A program made the position numbers and the translations under genes. Below are positions 32,953 to 42,795 of a stretch of 64,000 nt of DNA, piece by piece. The stretch comes from Variimorphobacter saccharofermentans (lineage in GTDB: Bacteria; Bacillota; Clostridia; Lachnospirales; Lachnospiraceae), in NCBI RefSeq assembly GCF_014174405.1, contig NZ_JACEGA010000001.1:1114001-1178000 (forward strand), in the 5' to 3' direction. Position 1 is the stretch's first letter. Each line of letters begins with the position of its first letter. The notes below the pieces were generated by a model. That model made no database searches. It was not told where the DNA came from and saw nothing but the letters and a program-made list of their open reading frames with translations.

Positions 32953-33717
32953 TCAACCAATTATTACCGTACAAACGTACTCATTGTTTTGAAATAGCTT
33001 ATTCTTCAAGGTGTCAGACTTTGTTAGGGAGGTATCCACCCAGAGCTCCTCTGAAGCGAGCAGAAGATTAGCCAACATGATTCCCATGTCAATCATTTTA
33101 TTATAGTCCAGTGCTTTTGCGAGGAAGGAATTCTTTTTGGTAAAGATGTGGATCCGGTTCTTGTATACGACAAAACGCCATGGTTGGCTGTTGTAAGCAG
33201 AAGGAGCAAGGCGAGCAGCATTTATGATTTGCTTTATATCCGGGGTAACTTCTTCCTTGTAGACAACTACATCACTTTCCGGTAGGCGCTTGGCTTTTGA
33301 GCTATCACGATAAGGAGAGCTAACCGTTTTTCCAAATGCAAGGGCAATCACATACTCATATTTCATACTTGCCTTAAGCCCTCTGCCCGGTCCTGATAAC
33401 ACAAAGCAGGTGCCAAGACCTTTGGCGGTAATATACAAATTGAGCTGTTGCATCAGGTATCCGGCATTCAACAGGTAATCCTCCTTATTCTCAGAGGAAA
33501 TACAGATATAATAAGGCGCCCGAACACTGAAGGGATTGTTAAAGCCCTGATTTGCTTCGATATTGCTTACTAGCTTGAACTCAATTGCGATACCCTCAAT
33601 TAACAAGGGAAGTGAATTCGCATACTCCAGGATGTCAGAGATTACATCCCACTCCAATTTTTCATATTGAAAGTGACGAACTGATTTTCTGGAGAATATT
33701 GCATCAAATGTGTTCAT
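32953..33717 (-). CDS. Nitroreductase family protein
   Basis: 254 residues. The FMN-dependent nitroreductase fold is indicated by the N-terminal FSRKSVRHFQYEKL (about 8-21), the middle GYLMQQLNLYITAKGLGTCFV (about 88-108) and NAARLAPSAYNSQPWRFVVYK (about 168-188), the usual substrate/flavin segment, here placed unusually late because two half-domains seem joined, as in the putative TM nitroreductase group. It is expected to reduce nitro compounds or quinones with NAD(P)H. It lies 20 bp after the AraC gene on the same strand, so the two may be co-transcribed. Confidence 0.85.
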   Translation of the reverse strand: MNTFDAIFSRKSVRHFQYEKLEWDVISDILEYANSLPLLIEGIAIEFKLVSNIEANQGFNNPFSVRAPYYICISSENKEDYLLNAGYLMQQLNLYITAKGLGTCFVLSGPGRGLKASMKYEYVIALAFGKTVSSPYRDSSKAKRLPESDVVVYKEEVTPDIKQIINAARLAPSAYNSQPWRFVVYKNRIHIFTKKNSFLAKALDYNKMIDMGIMLANLLLASEELWVDTSLTKSDTLKNKLFQNNEYVCTVIIG

Positions 33718-33737
33718 ATTTTACATAACCTTCTTCC

Positions 33738-34610
33738 TTACTCGTTTGCTGCATTATTATCTCGCAATGCATTTTTTTTATAATATAATGGTGAGATACC
33801 ATAGTATTTTTTAAATAATTTGCTAAAATGATATACATCATCATAGCCTACCTGATTGGCGATATTCTTGATACTACCGCCTTCACTTTGTAGCAAAATT
33901 TCTCTTGCTTTCTCTAAGCGAATTTTTATCAGATAGTTAATCGGCGATTCACCGGTTTCTTCCTTGAATATCTTGGAGATATATACTGGACTCAGATACA
34001 TATTATGTGCAATTTGCTCCAAAGATATCTTATGTTCATAATTTTCATTTAAGTAATTTATTATTCGATTTACAGCATAGCTCTTATTATATGATTCAAA
34101 ATTACAGCCCTTTTGCTCTGATTTCTCCACATTACAGATGTTACGCATAATCAGTAATAGCATTTGCATCAGATGGGTCTTAAACATAAAGTATCTTCCA
34201 ACCTGATGACTTTCCCGTTCCGCGATCATGGCATAACAGTGCTTTGAGATTTCCTGTTTTAATTCGGAGGTTGTATGTAGAATACAGCTTCCATTGGATA
34301 GTTCTATGGAGTTCGGTGCCATGTTTTTAAAATGAAAATCAGTAAAGCCGGAGATGAATTCGATGGTGGGTTCTTTGGGATTCACGACAACGTGTGTATG
34401 CTTTACGCCGGGATTACATATTACGAGATCGCCTGCTTCGACGTCATATTCCACGCCTTCTACCAGATATTTCCCCTTTCCTGACAGAATGTATGCCAAT
34501 TCCGTATAATCATGATCATGATAGACACCCTCATTTACCATCTTAATTTTTGTCACATAAAACACCGTCGGATTGAAATCGGTATATGTCAAATCATATT
34601 CAGAAGCCAT
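33738..34610 (-). CDS. AraC-family regulator with cupin sensor domain
   Basis: 290 residues from ATG 34610 (GGAGGTAAT directly upstream; the longer frame is unlikely). The N-terminal cupin fold (about 15-95) contains YHDHDYTELAYILSGKG and LVICNPGVKHTHVV, the sugar-binding AraC-type pattern. The C-terminal double helix-turn-helix (about 185-285) ends in the signature GYDDVYHFSKLFKKYYGISPLYYKK. It is divergent from the ABC exporter genes (360 bp apart) and upstream of the nitroreductase, so it could control either. Confidence 0.92.
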   Translation of the reverse strand: MASEYDLTYTDFNPTVFYVTKIKMVNEGVYHDHDYTELAYILSGKGKYLVEGVEYDVEAGDLVICNPGVKHTHVVVNPKEPTIEFISGFTDFHFKNMAPNSIELSNGSCILHTTSELKQEISKHCYAMIAERESHQVGRYFMFKTHLMQMLLLIMRNICNVEKSEQKGCNFESYNKSYAVNRIINYLNENYEHKISLEQIAHNMYLSPVYISKIFKEETGESPINYLIKIRLEKAREILLQSEGGSIKNIANQVGYDDVYHFSKLFKKYYGISPLYYKKNALRDNNAANE

Positions 34611-34972
34611 ATTACCTCCATCTACTGCATCAAAACAGTCTTTATAATAAAGTAAGAATATTATGAATAAAAAGACGTAATATCTCATGAAAGATATAAA
34701 ATATTTCTAACTTATTTAAAACCCATAAAAAAATTTAATATTTACTTAACAATTATACCATTAGATTCGTAAATAAGTAACAGCATTTTTAAAAATTTTA
34801 GTCATAAAAAACGAATTTGTGATTTTGCCCAATAAATATCAATATAGGGGGATTTCATATATAATAAATTACATGAGGAAAGTAATAATCTCCATTTTCT
34901 TTATCGACAAAGAAGCTATAATGAGAGAGTCTTTTATGAAATAATTTATTTTGCCAAAGAGGAGGCCTTTCT

Positions 34973-36757
34973 ATGACGGCAATGCAATGGTTTTTTACCT
35001 TTTTAAAGAAATATCGCGGCAAATTGATTTTGGCATTGTTCTTGGTTACAATCACAAGTACAATAGCTATCATTAATCCTCAGATAGCGGGTATTGTAGT
35101 TGATCAGATTATTGAGGGGGGTAATCGGGAGCTTTTGCCGGTTATGATGACCATCATGATAGTGGCGACATTTACACGCGCCGTAGTGAAGTATTGTTTT
35201 TTAATTATTTTTGAAAAATCTTCTCAGGGCTTACTTTATAATATGAGAGATTATGTATATCGCAGGCTGTTAGCCCAGGATTTTAACTTCTACAACAAAA
35301 ACCGTACCGGTGATCTGATGTCCCGTCAGACAGGAGATATGGATGCAATTCGTCATTTCGTGGCATATGTTATATACGGTATCTATGAGAATACTTTGCT
35401 GTTTGTCATAGCGCTGGTCATGATATTTCTTGTGGATTGGCGTCTGGCTTTATGTATGATTGCTGTACTTCCTCTGACTGCATTAACCACTGCGAAGCAG
35501 CTAAAGGCAGTTAAGCCTGCCTTTCATAACATTAGGCAACACTTTTCCAGTCTGAATACCTTTGTTCAGGAAAATGTAAGTGGTAATCGTGTAGTCAAAG
35601 CTTTTGCGAAGGAAGATTATGAGATAGAGAAATTCAATAAGGAAAACGATGGTTTCCGTGAGGCAGAATTGAATGCAGCAAGAACCTGGAGAAAATATGT
35701 ACCAATCTTTGAATTCTTAGCAAACTCCCTGTCAGTTATTCTATATCTGGTGGGTGGTATCATGGTAGTGAACGGGCATATGTCCCTTGGTAAGATGGTA
35801 ACGGTAAGCGGTTATCTATGGATGCTGAATATGCCACTTCGCCAGGCCGGATGGCTTGCAAATGATTATCAGAGATTTGTTACCTCCGTTGAGAAAATTT
35901 ATTCTACAGTAATTGTGGAGCCAACCATTCAACCACCGGTAAATGCTATAACAAAGAAGCGTTTTAAGGGTGATATTGTATTCTCCCATGTCAGCTATAA
36001 TGCAGATGATGAGGTGATTCTTACCGATGTGAACTTTCATGTTATGCCAGGACAAACAGTCGGAATTATTGGAGCTACCGGTTCCGGTAAATCCACACTG
36101 ATGAACCTGCTATGTCGATTTTATGATGTTACTTCTGGTGAGATTACGATAGATGGAATCAATGTCAAGAATCTGGATTTATTCTCAATCAGAGATAATA
36201 TAGGGATGGCAATGCAGGATGTATTCTTGTTCTCCGACACGATTGAAGGGAATATTGCGTATGGCAGGCCTGACTGTAGCTTTGAAGAGGTTGAGGCAGT
36301 AGCGAAGATAGCCAATGCCCATGATTTTATCATGGAGATGCCCGATGGTTATGACACGATCGTCGGAGAACGTGGTGTGGGCTTATCCGGTGGACAGAAA
36401 CAGCGAATTTCTCTTGCAAGAGCATTGTTGAAGGATCCTTCAATTATTATTCTGGATGATACCACTTCAGCGGTGGATATGGAGACGGAGACTCAGATCC
36501 AGAGTGAGTTAAGTTCTCTTAATGAGAAACATACTGTATTTATTATTGCACACAGGATATCCTCTATTAAGGACGCGGATCAGATTCTGGTTGTGGATAA
36601 CGGAAGGATTATTGAATCAGGCAACCATGAAGAACTACTTGAAAAGAAAGGATATTACTATACTGTATTCCATCACCAGTATGGTGATTTTGATAACATA
36701 AGAAAATATAAAAGTACTGTAAACCGTGAGCAAAAGAGCATGAGAGGAGGAAGATAA
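34973..36757 (+). CDS. Heterodimeric ABC exporter, subunit 1 (degenerate ATP site)
   Basis: 594 residues. Six-helix type IV exporter domain at about 1-320, nucleotide-binding domain from about 345: Walker A GATGSGKST (about 366-374), signature LSGGQKQR (about 472-479), Walker B IIILDDTTSAVD (about 488-499) and H-loop IIAHRIS. The residue after Walker B is Asp in place of catalytic Glu. In heterodimers such as BmrC/BmrD and LmrC/LmrD one subunit carries this change, so one of the two ATP sites is weak. GGAGG lies 7 bp before the start. The next gene starts 1 bp after the stop. Likely exports drugs, lipids or peptides. Confidence 0.92.
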   Translation: MTAMQWFFTFLKKYRGKLILALFLVTITSTIAIINPQIAGIVVDQIIEGGNRELLPVMMTIMIVATFTRAVVKYCFLIIFEKSSQGLLYNMRDYVYRRLLAQDFNFYNKNRTGDLMSRQTGDMDAIRHFVAYVIYGIYENTLLFVIALVMIFLVDWRLALCMIAVLPLTALTTAKQLKAVKPAFHNIRQHFSSLNTFVQENVSGNRVVKAFAKEDYEIEKFNKENDGFREAELNAARTWRKYVPIFEFLANSLSVILYLVGGIMVVNGHMSLGKMVTVSGYLWMLNMPLRQAGWLANDYQRFVTSVEKIYSTVIVEPTIQPPVNAITKKRFKGDIVFSHVSYNADDEVILTDVNFHVMPGQTVGIIGATGSGKSTLMNLLCRFYDVTSGEITIDGINVKNLDLFSIRDNIGMAMQDVFLFSDTIEGNIAYGRPDCSFEEVEAVAKIANAHDFIMEMPDGYDTIVGERGVGLSGGQKQRISLARALLKDPSIIILDDTTSAVDMETETQIQSELSSLNEKHTVFIIAHRISSIKDADQILVVDNGRIIESGNHEELLEKKGYYYTVFHHQYGDFDNIRKYKSTVNREQKSMRGGR

Positions 36758-36758
36758 C

Positions 36759-38549
36759 ATGGCCAGAAATAAATATGATATCGATGAAACCCTTCAGACC
36801 GAATTTAACTTCTCTCATCTGAAACGATTAGCAACTTATATCAGACCCTATAGAGGGGATATGATTTTTACTGTCTTTTTATTGACGATTTCTTCTGCAC
36901 TTTCGATGCTGGCACCGGTATTTTTAATGAAAATTATGGATGAGTTTATACCAGATAAAAATATCGCGGGAATTGTCATAATCAGTGTTATTTTATTGGC
37001 GATATACTTCATTATTTCAATTATTCTTAGAATGAAGATAACGATAACCTCCCGCCTGGGTCAAAACATCATACATACAATTCGTGCTGATATATTTAAG
37101 CATCTGCAGGAATTACCCTTCTCTTATTACGATGATAAGCCCCATGGGAAGATCCAGGTTCGTGTAGTGAATTATGTCAACAGCTTAAGTGACTTATTAT
37201 CGAACGGTATTATTAATACCATTACAGATTTGTTCAGCTTATTCTTTATTGTGGGATTTATGCTGTATATCAATGTCAGACTGACATTGATCTGCCTTAT
37301 TGGATTGCCCCTTTTGATGGTCATTATCTTTGTCATCAAGAAAAAGCAGAGAGTGGCATGGCAGTTATCCAGCAATAAATCCTCCAATCTGAATGCTTAT
37401 ATTGCGGAAAGCATCAATGGTATTCGGGTAACACAGAGCTTTACCAGAGAAAATGAGAATATTAAGATATTCAATACCCTGAGTGGGGATTACAGTAAAG
37501 CATGGATGAGAGCGATCAGGCTGAACTTTCTCCTTTGGCCATCCATTGAGAATATTTCTACCTGGACCAGTATCGCAGTATATGTTCTCGGTATATCCTG
37601 GTTAGACAATGGCATGAAAGGAATAACGGTTGGTGTCTTGATTGCTATGACGAATTACATTGGCAGGTTCTGGGCACCCATCAACACGCTTGCAAGCTTC
37701 TACAATTCACTGCTTACTGCAATATCTTATTTGGAAAGAATCTTTGAGACGATTGACGAACCAGTACTTGTAAAGGACTATGAGGGAGCTGTGGATATGC
37801 CGCCGATCAAGGGTGAGGTGGAGTTCGAGGATGTTACCTTCAGTTATGAGGACGGGCTTCCCATCTTAAATGATATAAGCTTTCGGGCAAATGTCGGTGA
37901 TTCAATTGCCATAGTTGGCCCCACGGGTGCCGGTAAGACTACCATTATAAATCTAATTAGCCGTTTCTATAATCTTGATTCCGGTAAGATTACCATAGAT
38001 GGGATTGATATAAGCAAGGTTACGATTCGATCCCTTCGTAAGCAGATGGGTGTCATGCTACAGGATAGCTTCATCTTCTCGGGGACGATTATGGACAACA
38101 TCCGATACGGCAATATGGAGGCAACGGATGAACAGGTTATGGAGGCTGCGAAGACAGTTCGGGCACATGATTTTATCATTAACTTGGAACAAGGGTATCA
38201 GACACAGGTAAATGAGCGTGGTACCAGATTGTCGGTAGGTCAGAGGCAGTTGATCAGCTTTGCACGAGCGCTGCTGGCAGATCCTAAAATACTTATATTA
38301 GATGAAGCAACATCGAGCATAGATACAGAGACGGAAATTCTTCTGCAGGAGGGTCTGAATAAACTGCTTGCCAACCGTACTTCATTTATCATTGCACATC
38401 GTCTGTCCACTATCAAGAACTCTACCTGTATCATGTATGTGGACAATGGAAAAATCCAGGAGATGGGAACCCATGAGGAGCTCCTTGAGAGAAAAGGATA
38501 TTATTATGAGCTTTATATGTCCCAATATAAGTTCCTGGAGAAGGAATAG
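36759..38549 (+). CDS. Heterodimeric ABC exporter, subunit 2
   Basis: 596 residues. It has an N-terminal extension (residues 1-25), membrane domain to about 335, Walker A GPTGAGKTT (about 387-395), Walker B ILILDEATSSID with the normal Glu (about 509-520) and H-loop IIAHRLS. Its signature is LSVGQRQ rather than LSGGQ. That altered signature pairs with the degenerate Walker B of subunit 1 in the same composite site, so both changes fall in one ATP site, as in other asymmetric exporters. GAGGAGG precedes the ATG. Co-transcribed with subunit 1. Confidence 0.92.
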   Translation: MARNKYDIDETLQTEFNFSHLKRLATYIRPYRGDMIFTVFLLTISSALSMLAPVFLMKIMDEFIPDKNIAGIVIISVILLAIYFIISIILRMKITITSRLGQNIIHTIRADIFKHLQELPFSYYDDKPHGKIQVRVVNYVNSLSDLLSNGIINTITDLFSLFFIVGFMLYINVRLTLICLIGLPLLMVIIFVIKKKQRVAWQLSSNKSSNLNAYIAESINGIRVTQSFTRENENIKIFNTLSGDYSKAWMRAIRLNFLLWPSIENISTWTSIAVYVLGISWLDNGMKGITVGVLIAMTNYIGRFWAPINTLASFYNSLLTAISYLERIFETIDEPVLVKDYEGAVDMPPIKGEVEFEDVTFSYEDGLPILNDISFRANVGDSIAIVGPTGAGKTTIINLISRFYNLDSGKITIDGIDISKVTIRSLRKQMGVMLQDSFIFSGTIMDNIRYGNMEATDEQVMEAAKTVRAHDFIINLEQGYQTQVNERGTRLSVGQRQLISFARALLADPKILILDEATSSIDTETEILLQEGLNKLLANRTSFIIAHRLSTIKNSTCIMYVDNGKIQEMGTHEELLERKGYYYELYMSQYKFLEKE

Positions 38550-38706
38550 GGGAGATTATCGTTTATAAACCCTTCCGGATGGTGATATATGGTAACCATT
38601 GTGCTTTGATGTTCCATAGGATACAATATTTATAGTATTGGGCGAGGAAAATGCTTTGCTGATACATATGATATTGTTATCATACAGTCTGGGAGGGAGT
38701 TTGCGC

Positions 38707-39792
38707 ATGTCATATGATTATGGAGAAATTGTACCATATTTATTAACCTGGTTTGATTATAATGCCCGAATTCTCGCATGGCGTGACAATCCCAAGCCTT
38801 ATTATGTATGGGTGTCGGAAATCATGCTGCAACAGACGAGAGTGGAAGCGGTGAAGGGTTATTTTGATCGATTTATCAAGGCACTACCGAATATACAGGC
38901 CCTAGCAGAAGTAGAGGAGGATAAGCTGTTAAAGCTCTGGGAAGGACTCGGATATTATAACCGGGCTAGAAATCTACAGAAAGCAGCGCAAATCGTGGTA
39001 CGAGATTATGCAGGAGAGTTACCGGGAGATTACCATATGCTTTTATCCTTGCCTGGAATTGGAGAATATACTGCCGGAGCAATTGCCTCCATCGCATTTC
39101 AGAAGCCGGTTCCAGCCATTGACGGTAATGTGTTACGAGTAATGAAACGAATTGCCGGAAGTACGGATGATATCACGAGGTTAAGCGTGAAGAAGGAGCT
39201 TTGGACAGACATCGAGCGCATTATTCCTAAAGACCGTCCAGGAGATTTTAATCAATCTCTGATGGAACTGGGAGCAATGGTATGTGTCCCCAATGGTAAG
39301 CCGGACTGTGAGCACTGTCCTGTCGTTCATATATGTAAAGCCTTTCATGAGGATACAATAGCACTCATTCCGAACAAGCCTGCCAAAAAGCCCCGTAAAA
39401 AGGAAGAGCGTACCATTCTTGTTCTGGAATATCAGGATAAATATGCTATACGAAGAAGAAAGCAGAATGGATTGTTGGCAGGACTATGGGAGTTCCCAGG
39501 CGTGGAGATGAAACTGAACCTGAAGGAGCTTAAGAGGGAGTTAACTTCACAGGGGATTCTTGCTGCCGAAATTCAACCCATCGGAGATGCAAAGCATATA
39601 TTCTCACATGTTGAATGGCATATGACAGGATATCATATTAAGATGAAGGAATTACCGAATAACTCTCCGTATCTGGACTCGGTGATTTGGGCCGGAAGAA
39701 ATGAAATTCTTTCGGATTACAGCATACCGAATGCATATGAAACCTTTCGAAAGAATATCCTATTTAATGAGGAAAATTTAAATATAAAGTAA
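38707..39792 (+). CDS. mutY: A/G-specific adenine glycosylase MutY
   Basis: 361 residues from ATG 38707 (GGAGGG upstream; the longer frame is not needed). Base-excision repair enzyme removing A mispaired with 8-oxoG. Catalytic Glu lies in SEIMLQQTRV (about 38-47), helix-hairpin-helix LPGIGEYTAGAI (about 116-127), catalytic Asp in PAIDGNVLRV (about 138), and the 4Fe-4S cluster C-x6-C-x2-C-x5-C (MVC...DCEHCPVVHIC, about 191-209). The C-terminal NUDIX-like domain (about 230-350) recognises 8-oxoG. It stands between the ABC exporter and the SH3 lipoprotein on the same strand. Confidence 0.95.
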   Translation: MSYDYGEIVPYLLTWFDYNARILAWRDNPKPYYVWVSEIMLQQTRVEAVKGYFDRFIKALPNIQALAEVEEDKLLKLWEGLGYYNRARNLQKAAQIVVRDYAGELPGDYHMLLSLPGIGEYTAGAIASIAFQKPVPAIDGNVLRVMKRIAGSTDDITRLSVKKELWTDIERIIPKDRPGDFNQSLMELGAMVCVPNGKPDCEHCPVVHICKAFHEDTIALIPNKPAKKPRKKEERTILVLEYQDKYAIRRRKQNGLLAGLWEFPGVEMKLNLKELKRELTSQGILAAEIQPIGDAKHIFSHVEWHMTGYHIKMKELPNNSPYLDSVIWAGRNEILSDYSIPNAYETFRKNILFNEENLNIK

Positions 39793-39868
39793 GAAAATCT
39801 TTATTGTAAATCTGGACAATTATGCTATTATTAATAGGTAATAAATGAACACTAGTGGAGTGAAGCCT

Positions 39869-40522
39869 ATGAAAAAGATGATATACTTATGCGTTATAAC
39901 ATTGATACTATGTCTATCTGGTTGCGGTAAGAAGGATCAGATGACCAATTTCATCCCGACACCGATTCCGGAGAAGGAGATCAATTTTGACGATAATAGT
40001 GAGGAAGTCACAAAAGAAGATGATGTAGATATAAGTGACGGAGAAGCAACTGATGACGAGAAAAATGATAATACGGAGAGTACCCCGTCACCTTCAGATG
40101 ATAATGAAGAAGGCAAGGAAGAGGATACAACCGAAACTGCAGAAGCGACACCTACCATTGACCCTAATAATGTGGGAATTACCACACCGATGTATGTGAA
40201 GCTGGACAAATACGGTGATGTCTTGAATGTTCGATCCGCTCCTTCAACGAAATCAGAAGCGGTTGGTTTCCTGGTGCATACGGAAAAGATCAGGGTTATA
40301 GAGATTAAGGATGGATGGGCCAGCTTTGTCATGGATGGGAAAATCCGTTATGTCAAAGCAAGCTATCTGGTTGAGGAGCGTCCGGATTATCTTCCTGTAC
40401 CTACCCCGACTCCGGTACCGAAAGCTACGAAGGCTGCTGGAAACTCAGGTACATCGCAAAATACAGATGATGCCCAGCGGGATAATGTAACACCGGACGA
40501 GGAAGAACCACCGGAGATATAA
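39869..40522 (+). CDS. Lipoprotein with SH3b domain
   Basis: 217 residues from ATG 39869 (GTGGAG upstream). The lipoprotein signal ends LCLSGC (Cys about 18). A long acidic, Asp/Glu/Ser/Thr-rich spacer (about 30-105) keeps the domain away from the membrane. Then a bacterial SH3 domain: DVLNVRSAPSTKSEAVGFL...VIEIKDGWASFVMDGKIRYVKASYL (about 117-170). A Pro/Thr-rich tail ends in acidic residues. SH3b domains bind peptidoglycan, so it probably links membrane and wall. The distinctive TPTP repeats (PVPTPTPVPK) are common in Lachnospiraceae surface proteins. Confidence 0.85.
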   Translation: MKKMIYLCVITLILCLSGCGKKDQMTNFIPTPIPEKEINFDDNSEEVTKEDDVDISDGEATDDEKNDNTESTPSPSDDNEEGKEEDTTETAEATPTIDPNNVGITTPMYVKLDKYGDVLNVRSAPSTKSEAVGFLVHTEKIRVIEIKDGWASFVMDGKIRYVKASYLVEERPDYLPVPTPTPVPKATKAAGNSGTSQNTDDAQRDNVTPDEEEPPEI

Positions 40523-40557
40523 TAAGGACGTATAATTCATCGTTATCGATAGGATAA

Positions 40558-41448
40558 TCAGGAAGATTTACGGATATAATCCATAAATTTATGCATGGAA
40601 TCAGAGAGGTAGGCGTTCTTGGAATAGCAAAAGCCGACCTCTCTTTTATTTAGTTGAGGAGTAACCGGTATCTGAACCAATGTACCTTCTCTCAATTCGG
40701 ATTCTACAAATGCTTTTATAACGCAGGCAACGCCAAGACTTGTTTTCGCGAATTCAATCAAGAGATCCATGGTACTGATTTCTAAGACATGCTTCGGTTC
40801 GATGTTATTGCTCTTAAAGTATTGATCTACATATTTTCGTGTGACATTACTCTCGTCTAAGAGCATGATATTCGCATTAGAAAATATATCCGAGCTATTT
40901 TCACGAAGTGTCAGATTGTTTAAATAAGTGTGGGTTGCCACAAAGATGTCTTCGATTTCATCAAGAGAGAGAAAATGAAAGGCATCGCCATTTTCCGGTT
41001 TGGCAACCAGCCCGATATCGAGAGTGCAGTTCTCCAGCTGCTTTAGTGTATGGGAAGAGGACTGATTGTCTATGGTAATTTTAATATGTGGATTTTCTTT
41101 TACAAAGCCATCCAGATAGGGGAGTAGAAGGTATTTACATAAGGTGGTACTGGCACCGATGCGGAGGTGGCCGATACCAAGATCGTGGATACGAATTATA
41201 TTTTCTTCTGCTTTACTCAGAGCATCAAAGGCTATGCGGGTATGTTCATACAGAAGCTTCCCTTCATCCGTCAGCTTAACTCCACGTGAGTTACGGATGA
41301 ATAATGTGACCTGTAAGCTTTCTTCCAGATTACTGATGGCCTTACTGACAGCAGGTTGACTGATAAATAGCTGCTTCGCTGCGCGGGAGATATTTTCATT
41401 CTCTGCAACGCAATTAAAAATATGATAAAGGGGTAAGTTCTGATTCAT
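40558..41448 (-). CDS. LysR-family regulator divergent from leuB
   Basis: 296 residues. N-terminal winged helix (about 1-60): YHIFNCVAENENISRAAKQLFISQPAVSKAISNLEESL, the LysR pattern. The C-terminal periplasmic-binding-like domain (about 90-290) senses a co-inducer. It is divergent from leuB-leuC-leuD with 171 bp between, the standard LysR arrangement, so control of leucine synthesis is likely. The co-inducer is not predictable (alpha-isopropylmalate is the precedent). Confidence 0.92.
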   Translation of the reverse strand: MNQNLPLYHIFNCVAENENISRAAKQLFISQPAVSKAISNLEESLQVTLFIRNSRGVKLTDEGKLLYEHTRIAFDALSKAEENIIRIHDLGIGHLRIGASTTLCKYLLLPYLDGFVKENPHIKITIDNQSSSHTLKQLENCTLDIGLVAKPENGDAFHFLSLDEIEDIFVATHTYLNNLTLRENSSDIFSNANIMLLDESNVTRKYVDQYFKSNNIEPKHVLEISTMDLLIEFAKTSLGVACVIKAFVESELREGTLVQIPVTPQLNKREVGFCYSKNAYLSDSMHKFMDYIRKSS

Positions 41449-41619
41449 AAAGCATCCTCCGTTCTGCTGGATATATATCCTGATTCATTCCAATATAATA
41501 TATAGTTATAACAAGTATTCTTAATATGTATTTTAATTATATCAAATGATGTGATAGAATGACAATAGAAATTAATATGGGAGGAGACCACCTCTCATAA
41601 AATAAGGGAGAGTAAGAGC

Positions 41620-42705
41620 ATGAATTACAAGATTACAGTGATTCCTGGTGATGGAATTGGACCTGAGATTATTGAAGAAGCAAAAAAGGTACTGAATCAA
41701 ATCGGAAAACGATATGGACATAAATTTGATTACACGGAGGTATTAATGGGAGGTGCTTCGATTGATGCTACTGGTGTCCCGTTAACGGAAGAAGCGTTGG
41801 AGACAGCAAAGAACAGTGACTCCGTATTATTGGGAGCCGTAGGTGGTAATGTTGGGCAGTCCAATTGGTACAGCCTTCCGCCTCATCTAAGACCGGAAGC
41901 GGGGCTTTTGGCTATTCGTAAAGGGCTAAAGCTGTTTGCCAATATTCGTCCAGCCATCTTATTTGATGAGTTAATGGAAGCATGTCCTCTAAAGGAAGAT
42001 ATTGTAGGAAGTGGCTTTGATTTTGTGGTTATGAGAGAACTAACGGGAGGACTTTACTTTGGGGCTCGTAGTACTGTCGAGGAAAATGGAATTCGCAAGG
42101 CAACGGACACTCTAGTATATGATGAAACGGAGATACGCAGAATTGCAAAATGGGCTTTTGAAATTGCTATGAAGAGAAATAAAAAGGTATGCAGTGTTGA
42201 TAAAGCAAATGTACTGGATTCCTCAAGATTGTGGAGACAGGTAACCAAAGAAGTGGCAAAGGATTATCCGGAGGTAGAACTTACCGATATGCTTGTGGAT
42301 AACTGTGCCATGCAGTTGGTTAAGAATCCAAGACAATTTGATGTGATTCTCACGGAAAACATGTTTGGAGATATTTTATCCGATGAAGCAAGTATGATTA
42401 CTGGGTCCATTGGAATGCTCGCATCTGCCAGTCTTGGTGATACAAAGCTTGGTCTGTATGAGCCTAGTCATGGATCAGCACCGGATATCGCTGGTCAGAA
42501 CAAGGCAAATCCCATTGCGACCATTCTATCTGCTGCCATGATGCTTCGCTATTCCTTTGATTTAGAGAAGGAAGCAGATCAAATTGAAGCAGCAGTGAAG
42601 TCGGTATTAAAGAAGGGTTACCGGACAGTTGATATTATGCAGGAGGGTAAGACCTTAGTAGGAACAAAGGAAATGGGAGATTTGATCGTTCAGGAAATTG
42701 CGTAG
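41620..42705 (+). CDS. leuB: 3-isopropylmalate dehydrogenase
   Basis: 361 residues, the usual length. Third step of leucine synthesis: oxidative decarboxylation of 3-isopropylmalate with NAD. Family landmarks are [10 protein letters not shown] at the N-terminus, [13 protein letters not shown] (about 107-119), the substrate motif [12 protein letters not shown] (about 138-149), the Lys in [15 protein letters not shown] (about 190-204), [12 protein letters not shown] and [15 protein letters not shown] (about 247-261), plus the NAD motif [12 protein letters not shown] (about 287-298). First gene of leuBCD; leuA is not in this block, so it must be elsewhere. Confidence 0.97.
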   Translation: MNYKITVIPGDGIGPEIIEEAKKVLNQIGKRYGHKFDYTEVLMGGASIDATGVPLTEEALETAKNSDSVLLGAVGGNVGQSNWYSLPPHLRPEAGLLAIRKGLKLFANIRPAILFDELMEACPLKEDIVGSGFDFVVMRELTGGLYFGARSTVEENGIRKATDTLVYDETEIRRIAKWAFEIAMKRNKKVCSVDKANVLDSSRLWRQVTKEVAKDYPEVELTDMLVDNCAMQLVKNPRQFDVILTENMFGDILSDEASMITGSIGMLASASLGDTKLGLYEPSHGSAPDIAGQNKANPIATILSAAMMLRYSFDLEKEADQIEAAVKSVLKKGYRTVDIMQEGKTLVGTKEMGDLIVQEIA

Positions 42706-42795
42706 GAATATGTATCTGCTATATACGCAGTTAAGACATTTTCAGAGCTTCGCAATTATCGAAACTAACTAATATAGATATAAGGAGGAAATCAT

